64,000 bases of DNA from Candidatus Sulfotelmatobacter sp. (GTDB taxonomy: Bacteria; Vulcanimicrobiota; Vulcanimicrobiia; Vulcanimicrobiales; Vulcanimicrobiaceae): contig DATJRY010000020.1 of NCBI GenBank assembly GCA_035504415.1, forward strand, positions 21,355-85,354, written 5' to 3'. A model generated the notes under the pieces. It was not told the origin of the DNA. It saw only the letters and a program-made list of their open reading frames with translations, and made no database searches. Positions 59,284 through 64,000 of this stretch are shown here, piece by piece. The number at the start of each line of letters is the position of its first letter. Position 1 is the first letter of the stretch. The position numbers were made by a program, and so were the translations under genes.

Positions 59284-61005
59284 GACGGCGCGGAGCTGTT
59301 CGGGGCGCACGCCGGGGGCGGCGTGCGCCGTCGGCGCGTAGGCCTCGATCGCGTACTCGGCCAGCATGCGCTGGGCGTTGAAGTGCGAGCCGTTGAGCAC
59401 GATCGTGCTGCGCATGACGGCCAGGTAGTCGGCTCGGCGGTGCGCGTAGAGGGGCAGGATCTGCTGCTCGAGGCGCTTGTAGAGCTGGTCGAGCGCGCGC
59501 AGGTCGTCGTCGCCCGTCGCGGCGTCGATCGTCCAGCCGGTGACGCCGTCGACCGCACCTTCGATCCACCAGCCGTCGGCGACGCTCAGGCTCGGCACGC
59601 CGTTGAGCGCGGCCTTCATCCCGCTCGTCCCCGACGCTTCGAGCGGCGGGCGCGGCGTGTTGAGCCACAGATCGACGCCGGAGGTGAGCGCCGCGCCCCA
59701 CGTCATGTCGTAGCCTTCGACGAAGACGACGTCGAGCAGGCCGTCGGAGGCCTTGGCCGCGGCGACGATGCGCGCGATCTGGTTCTTGCCTTCCTCGTCG
59801 TTGGGGTGCGCCTTGCCCGCGAACACCAGCTGCAGGCCGCCGAAGCGCTGCGCCAACGCGTACAAGCGCGTGTGATCGCGCAGGATCAGGTCGTTGCGCT
59901 TGTAGCCGGTCGAGCGGCGCGCGCAGCCGATGGTGAACTTGCCCGAGTCGAGCTGCTTGTTCTCGGCCAACGCGATCGCGACGATCAGCTCGTGCTTGGC
60001 GGTCAGGTGCGCCGCGGCGATCTCGTCGAGCGGAATGCCCGCGGCCTGGCGCAGGGCGAAGTTGTCGCGCCGCCAGCCCGCGACGCGCCGGTCGAACAGG
60101 TCGGCGAAGGCCGCGTTGGTCCAGGTCCCGGCGTGCACGCCGTTGGTGATCGCCTCGATGCGAAAGCCGGGGAACATCGCGCGCGCGACCTCGCCGTGCC
60201 GCATCGCGACCGCGTTCGCGAAGCGCGCCCCGCGCAGCGCCAGGAAGGTCATGTTCAGCAGGTCGTCGCGCACGAGGTCGGCCGCGCGCAGGAGCGCGAC
60301 CCGTTCGCCGCCGAGCACCTCAGCCGCCAGATCGAGCCCGAAGCGGTCGTGCCCGGCCGCGACCGGCGTGTGGGTGGTGAAGACGCAGTGCTCGCGCACG
60401 CGCGCCAGCTGATCCTCGGGGTTCGCGTCGCCCGCGGTGCCGCGCAGCTTTTCGAGCAGCGCGAGCACGAGCAGCGCCGCGTGCCCCTCGTTCATGTGGT
60501 AGGTCGTCACGCGCGTCTCGCCGAGCGCGTTGAGCATCGCGACGGTGCCCATGCCCAGCAGCGTCTCTTGCTCGAGCCGATAGCGCGCGTCGCCGCCGTA
60601 CAGCCGTTGGGTGAGCGCGCGTGCCGCTTCGTCGTTCTCGGGGCGATCGGTGTCGAGGAAGTAGACGGGGACGCGGTGGCCGTCGACGCCGACGACGTCG
60701 TAACGCCAGACGCCGACGACGACCGGACGCCCGCAGATCGTCAGCGTGATCGTCGTCGAGAGATGCTCGAGCGCGTCCTCGGGGTTCCAGCGCTGCGGGC
60801 TCTCGTGCTGACGGCCGCGCTCGTCGAGCCGCTGCTGGAAGTACCCCTCGCGGTAGAGCAGCGTGACGCCCGCCATCGGGTAGCCCGCGTCGGCCGCGGC
60901 GCGGATGACGTCGCCGGCCAGCACGCCCAGGCCGCCGCTGTACGTGGCGACGTCGGCCGCAACGGCAATCTCCATCGACACATAAGCGACGATCGCGTCT
61001 CTCAT
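59281..61005 (-). CDS. Alpha-glucan (glycogen/maltodextrin) phosphorylase, short form
   Basis: 574 aa from ATG 61005 (GTG 61008 adjacent). Releases glucose-1-phosphate from alpha-1,4-glucans with PLP. AYVSMEIAVAADVATYSGGL and GVLAGDVIRAA at the N-terminus, TTYHMNEGHAALL, TTHTPVAAGHD, ITNGVHAGTW, and the PLP-site EASGTSGMKAALNG. It lacks the first ~90 residues of longer family members, as seen in other short forms. Nine bp downstream of the Fic gene, so co-transcribed. Its stop codon belongs to repeat copy 3. Confidence 0.93.
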   Translation of the reverse strand: MRDAIVAYVSMEIAVAADVATYSGGLGVLAGDVIRAAADAGYPMAGVTLLYREGYFQQRLDERGRQHESPQRWNPEDALEHLSTTITLTICGRPVVVGVWRYDVVGVDGHRVPVYFLDTDRPENDEAARALTQRLYGGDARYRLEQETLLGMGTVAMLNALGETRVTTYHMNEGHAALLVLALLEKLRGTAGDANPEDQLARVREHCVFTTHTPVAAGHDRFGLDLAAEVLGGERVALLRAADLVRDDLLNMTFLALRGARFANAVAMRHGEVARAMFPGFRIEAITNGVHAGTWTNAAFADLFDRRVAGWRRDNFALRQAAGIPLDEIAAAHLTAKHELIVAIALAENKQLDSGKFTIGCARRSTGYKRNDLILRDHTRLYALAQRFGGLQLVFAGKAHPNDEEGKNQIARIVAAAKASDGLLDVVFVEGYDMTWGAALTSGVDLWLNTPRPPLEASGTSGMKAALNGVPSLSVADGWWIEGAVDGVTGWTIDAATGDDDLRALDQLYKRLEQQILPLYAHRRADYLAVMRSTIVLNGSHFNAQRMLAEYAIEAYAPTAHAAPGVRPEQLRAV

Positions 61006-61014
61006 CACCTTACT

Positions 61015-61932
61015 CTATCGGTAGCGTCGGGCGGTCGGCACACGCCGTGAGGCCCGTGCTTGAGCCACCCAATCGGCCGTGGAGAGCAAACGTCCCTCCT
61101 TGCGCACCACGCGCAGCCGCCCGCGCTGCGCGGCTTTGTAGGTAGCCTGCAGCTCCTCGGGCGCGACCAGCTCGGCCAGCGGCGCCAGTCCGGCCGGCGC
61201 CTCGATCGCATCGCGCATCCGCTCGAGTCCGCCGATGACCGAGCGCGCGACGATCCGGGCCAGCGGGGTCGCATCGCCGCCTAGCGCCTCGTGGACGGCG
61301 GCGCGGTAGCCGCGCCGGGCGCGCGCGTCCAGGACCAGCGGCGGCAGCCGGCGCCGCGCCAGCAGCACGTTCGCGACCAGCCGGGCGACGCGGCCGTTGC
61401 CGGTCGCGAACGGCTGCAAGCGGACCAAGCGAGCAAGCGCACGGGCGACCGCCAGCGGCGCCGGGGCGTCGGCGTCGAGGGCGAGCCGCCCGACGTAGGT
61501 CTCGGTCTCGAAGGTCACCAGCCAGTGCGGCGGCGGGACGGTGCCGTCGGGCAACGGCGGGACGGTCCGCGTCCGCCAGACGCCCGGGTCTTCGGCCAGC
61601 CCGCGGGTGGCCAGGCGATGGAGGGTACGCAGGTCCTCGGTCGTGATCGGGGCCAACCGGGCGGCGCGGCGGACGGCCCAGGCGGCGGCCTCGGCGTAGC
61701 CGCGGACGGTGAGGTAGGCCTCGAGCGGGTGCCCGCCCAGCGCCCGGCCGCGGTCGAGCAGCACGCGCACCTCCGTCTGGTCGAGCCGGGCACCGGCCAA
61801 CCGGGCGGAGCCGACGAGCTCCTCCAGGCGCAGCGCGGCGTAGACGTCGCGCAACGCGGCCGCGGGTGGCGCGGCCCGCACCAGTGCCGCGAGCATGTCG
61901 ATGCGGGAAGTCAGCTGTCCAACGCTTTCCAT
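61015..61932 (-). CDS. Fic-domain protein with altered catalytic motif
   Basis: 305 aa. Layout is that of Fic/DOC adenylyltransferases with an N-terminal regulatory helix and a C-terminal winged-helix-like tail. The core motif that should read HPFxDGNGRxxR is QPFATGNGRVAR (173-184): the catalytic His is Gln and the metal Asp/Glu is Thr. The inhibitory SxxxEG helix reads SARLAG (42-47), so the autoinhibitory Glu is Ala. Anion-binding GNGR is kept. The protein may bind nucleotide without AMPylation or do different chemistry. Divergent from metH, coupled to the phosphorylase. Confidence 0.85.
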   Translation of the reverse strand: MESVGQLTSRIDMLAALVRAAPPAAALRDVYAALRLEELVGSARLAGARLDQTEVRVLLDRGRALGGHPLEAYLTVRGYAEAAAWAVRRAARLAPITTEDLRTLHRLATRGLAEDPGVWRTRTVPPLPDGTVPPPHWLVTFETETYVGRLALDADAPAPLAVARALARLVRLQPFATGNGRVARLVANVLLARRRLPPLVLDARARRGYRAAVHEALGGDATPLARIVARSVIGGLERMRDAIEAPAGLAPLAELVAPEELQATYKAAQRGRLRVVRKEGRLLSTADWVAQARASRRVPTARRYR

Positions 61933-61993
61933 TTACGGGTTGGTGGACATTCGCGGGACGGAGTGCCGATGCCGCTCGGCCGAAACTGCCCGT

Positions 61994-64000
61994 ATGGCGG
62001 ATTACCTGGCGGCGCTGCGGGACCGCGTCCTGCTCATCGACGGAGCGATGGGGACGCAATTGATGGCGCGCCAGCTCAGCGACGCGGACTTCGGGGGAGC
62101 CCAGTACCACGGCTGCAACGAGGCGCTGGTCCTGACCCGGCCCGACGTGATCGAGCAGATCCACGCGGACTACCTGGCGGCCGGAGCCGACGTGCTGGAG
62201 ACGGACTCGTTCACCGCCTCGCGGCTCAAGCTCGACGAGTACGGCCTGGGAGCGAAGACCTGGGAGGTCAACGTCGCCGCCGCGCAGATCGCGCGCCGCG
62301 CCGCCGACCGCTTCGCGACCGCGCACTGGCCGCGCTTCGTGGCCGGTTCGCTCGGGCCGACCGGGATGCTCATCTCCTCGTCCGACCCCGCGCTCTCGAA
62401 GATCACCTTCGACCAGCTGGCGGAACTGTACGAGGAGCAGGCCGACGCGCTGATCGCCGGCGGCGTCGACCTACTGCTGCTCGAGACGAGCCAAGATCTG
62501 CTGGAGATGAAGGCCGCGATCGCCGGGATCACGCGTGCGTTCGCGCGCGGCGTGCGCCGCGTCCCGATCCAGGCCCAGGCGACGCTCGACGTCACCGGCC
62601 GCATGCTGCTGGGCACCGACATTCGCGCGGTCTGCGCGACGCTCGACGCGCTGCCGATCGACGTCATCGGTCTCAACTGTTCGACCGGACCGGCGCACAT
62701 GCGCGATCCGATCCGCTATCTCGTCGAGAACTCCCGCTGCTTCGTCGCCGTCGTGCCGAACGCCGGACTGCCGCGCATGGGTCCGAAGGGCGAGACGATC
62801 TACCCCGAGACGCCGCAGGAGATGGGGCGCGAGCTCCTCGCGTTCGTGCGCGAGCTCGGCGTCAACGCGATCGGCGGCTGCTGCGGGACGACGCCGGCGC
62901 ACATCGCCGTGTTCCGCGCCGGACTCGACGCGCTCGCTGCCGAGGGCTACGTGCCGCACCAGCCGGAACCCAAGCCGCTACAGCTCGCCGCGTCGGCGAT
63001 GACGGCCGTCGCGCTGCAGCAAGAAGGCACGGTGCTGCTGATCGGCGAGCGCGTCAACTCGCAGGGCTCGCGCAAGATCAAGCGGCTGTTGCTCGCCGAC
63101 GATTACGACGAGATCACGCTGGTCGCGCGCGAGCAGGTCGAGGGCGGCGCACACTTGCTCGACATCTGTACCGCGCTGACCGAGCGCACCGACGAGGACG
63201 TCCAGATGGCGACCATCGTGAAGCGCTTGGCGCAGTCGGTCGAGGCGCCGCTCGTCATCGACTCGACCGAGCCCAAGGTGCTCGAGGCGGCGCTGAAGAT
63301 CTACGCCGGCCGTCCCGTCGTCAACTCGGTCCACCTCGAGAACGGCCGCACGAAGATCGACGGCGTGCTGCCGCTGGTCGTCGAAGCCGGCGCGGCGGTC
63401 GTCGCGCTGACGATCGACGAGAACGGGATGGCGAAGACCGCCGCCCGCAAGCTCGAGGTCGCGCAGCGCATCCACGACATCGTCGTCGGCGAGTACGGCG
63501 TTCCGGCCGGCGCGCTGATCTTCGACGATCTGACGTTCACGCTCGCGACCGGCGACGCCGAATACATCGACTCGGCGGTCGAGACGATCGAAGGGATCCG
63601 CGCGATCAAAGCCGCGCTGCCCGGCGTGCTGACGTCACTGGGCGTCTCGAACGTCAGCTTCGGGCTCAAACCGGTTGCGCGCCACGCGCTCAACTCGGTC
63701 TTCCTGCACCACTGCGTCCAGGCCGGGCTCGACATGGCGATCGTCAATCCGAAGGACGTCACGCCGTACGCCGAGCTCGACGCTACCGAGCGCGCGCTGT
63801 GCGACGACCTGGTCTTCAACCGGCGGCCCGACGCGCTGCAGCGCGTCATCGAGCACTTCGAGGCGAAGACCGTCGACCGCGACGGCGCGGCGCCGGCCGA
63901 CGAGGATCTCGACGCGCCGGTCGAGGTGCGCATTCATCAAGCGATCCTGCGCCGGCGCAAGGACGGGATCGAGGCCAAGATCGACGAGGCGCTGCAGCAG
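61994..64000 (+). CDS. metH: Cobalamin-dependent methionine synthase, 3' truncated
   Basis: 669 codons to the window edge, frame open. The homocysteine domain (~1-320) has LLIDGAMGTQLMARQLSDAD, LETDSFTASRLKLDEYGL, and zinc ligands in GLNCSTG and GGCCGTTPAHI. The pterin domain (~340-620) starts LLIGERVNSQGSRKIKRLLL, and the start of the B12-binding cap follows. Transfers methyl from methyl-tetrahydrofolate to homocysteine via cobalamin. The 61 bp ahead of the ATG are too short for a cobalamin or SAM riboswitch unless it lies within the Fic gene. Confidence 0.97.
   Translation, partial: MADYLAALRDRVLLIDGAMGTQLMARQLSDADFGGAQYHGCNEALVLTRPDVIEQIHADYLAAGADVLETDSFTASRLKLDEYGLGAKTWEVNVAAAQIARRAADRFATAHWPRFVAGSLGPTGMLISSSDPALSKITFDQLAELYEEQADALIAGGVDLLLLETSQDLLEMKAAIAGITRAFARGVRRVPIQAQATLDVTGRMLLGTDIRAVCATLDALPIDVIGLNCSTGPAHMRDPIRYLVENSRCFVAVVPNAGLPRMGPKGETIYPETPQEMGRELLAFVRELGVNAIGGCCGTTPAHIAVFRAGLDALAAEGYVPHQPEPKPLQLAASAMTAVALQQEGTVLLIGERVNSQGSRKIKRLLLADDYDEITLVAREQVEGGAHLLDICTALTERTDEDVQMATIVKRLAQSVEAPLVIDSTEPKVLEAALKIYAGRPVVNSVHLENGRTKIDGVLPLVVEAGAAVVALTIDENGMAKTAARKLEVAQRIHDIVVGEYGVPAGALIFDDLTFTLATGDAEYIDSAVETIEGIRAIKAALPGVLTSLGVSNVSFGLKPVARHALNSVFLHHCVQAGLDMAIVNPKDVTPYAELDATERALCDDLVFNRRPDALQRVIEHFEAKTVDRDGAAPADEDLDAPVEVRIHQAILRRRKDGIEAKIDEALQQ

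Noticed and set aside
61933..61993. Cobalamin or SAM riboswitch before metH
   Set aside because: Only 61 bp between the Fic and metH starts and no B12-box-like sequence seen.

Overview
This is a high-GC, gene-dense stretch of chromosome from a diderm, aerobic-looking, hopanoid-making bacterium. The diderm inference rests on the RND pump, several lipobox lipoproteins and LolA-like proteins. My best guess for the lineage is Eremiobacterota/Vulcanimicrobiota (WPS-2), held at low confidence because the window has no rRNA. Both edges cut genes: a thiolase on the left and metH on the right. I see no tRNA, rRNA, CRISPR array, insertion sequence or replication origin, and no gene-free gap longer than about 220 bp.

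Region 1 (1-10.2 kb): the end of a thiolase, a secreted esterase and an ATP-grasp protein on the + strand. Facing them is a tightly coupled leftward operon, paaK-paaF-paaG-GNAT-panE-panB, joining phenylacetyl-CoA chemistry to pantothenate synthesis. panE has no ordinary start codon in front of its Rossmann motif. A soluble MCP-like protein and a LysR regulator follow.

Region 2 (10.2-22.1 kb): a hopanoid locus with polyprenyl synthase, hpnH, hpnA, a squalene synthase-type enzyme, squalene-hopene cyclase, hpnB, hpnG, hpnI and hpnK. Interleaved are a ferritin-like di-iron protein, a phage-type lysozyme and a LolA-like exported protein. Together these would make diploptene, extend it by adenosylation and depurination, and glycosylate and deacetylate the head group.

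Region 3 (22.2-31.8 kb): two tiny coupled secreted or membrane peptides, manA, an APC transporter, a low-GC PD-(D/E)XK nuclease gene that looks acquired, a lone cNMP-binding domain, a small zincin, and a MacAB efflux operon preceded by a Fur-box-like palindrome. A WGxxGxxG-tailed exported protein sits behind an unusually structured leader.

Region 4 (31.8-40.8 kb): a leftward catabolic operon (DHDPS-family lyase, aldehyde dehydrogenase, di-iron oxygenase-like protein, class III extradiol dioxygenase), a very large exported BNR/sortilin-repeat protein, and small genes including a NUDIX hydrolase.

Region 5 (40.8-64 kb): paired lipoproteins of a shared family, MarC, an ATP-dependent DNA ligase, LysE, Uma2, an Lrp-type RAM domain, a haloacetate dehalogenase-like hydrolase, cysK, asparaginase, an RND pump, two more lipoproteins, an alpha-glucan phosphorylase, a Fic protein without its catalytic His, and metH.

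The most unusual non-coding signal is a dispersed two-hairpin repeat (three copies). Its first three bases are each time the stop codon of a gene, and its stems keep pairing through compensatory changes.
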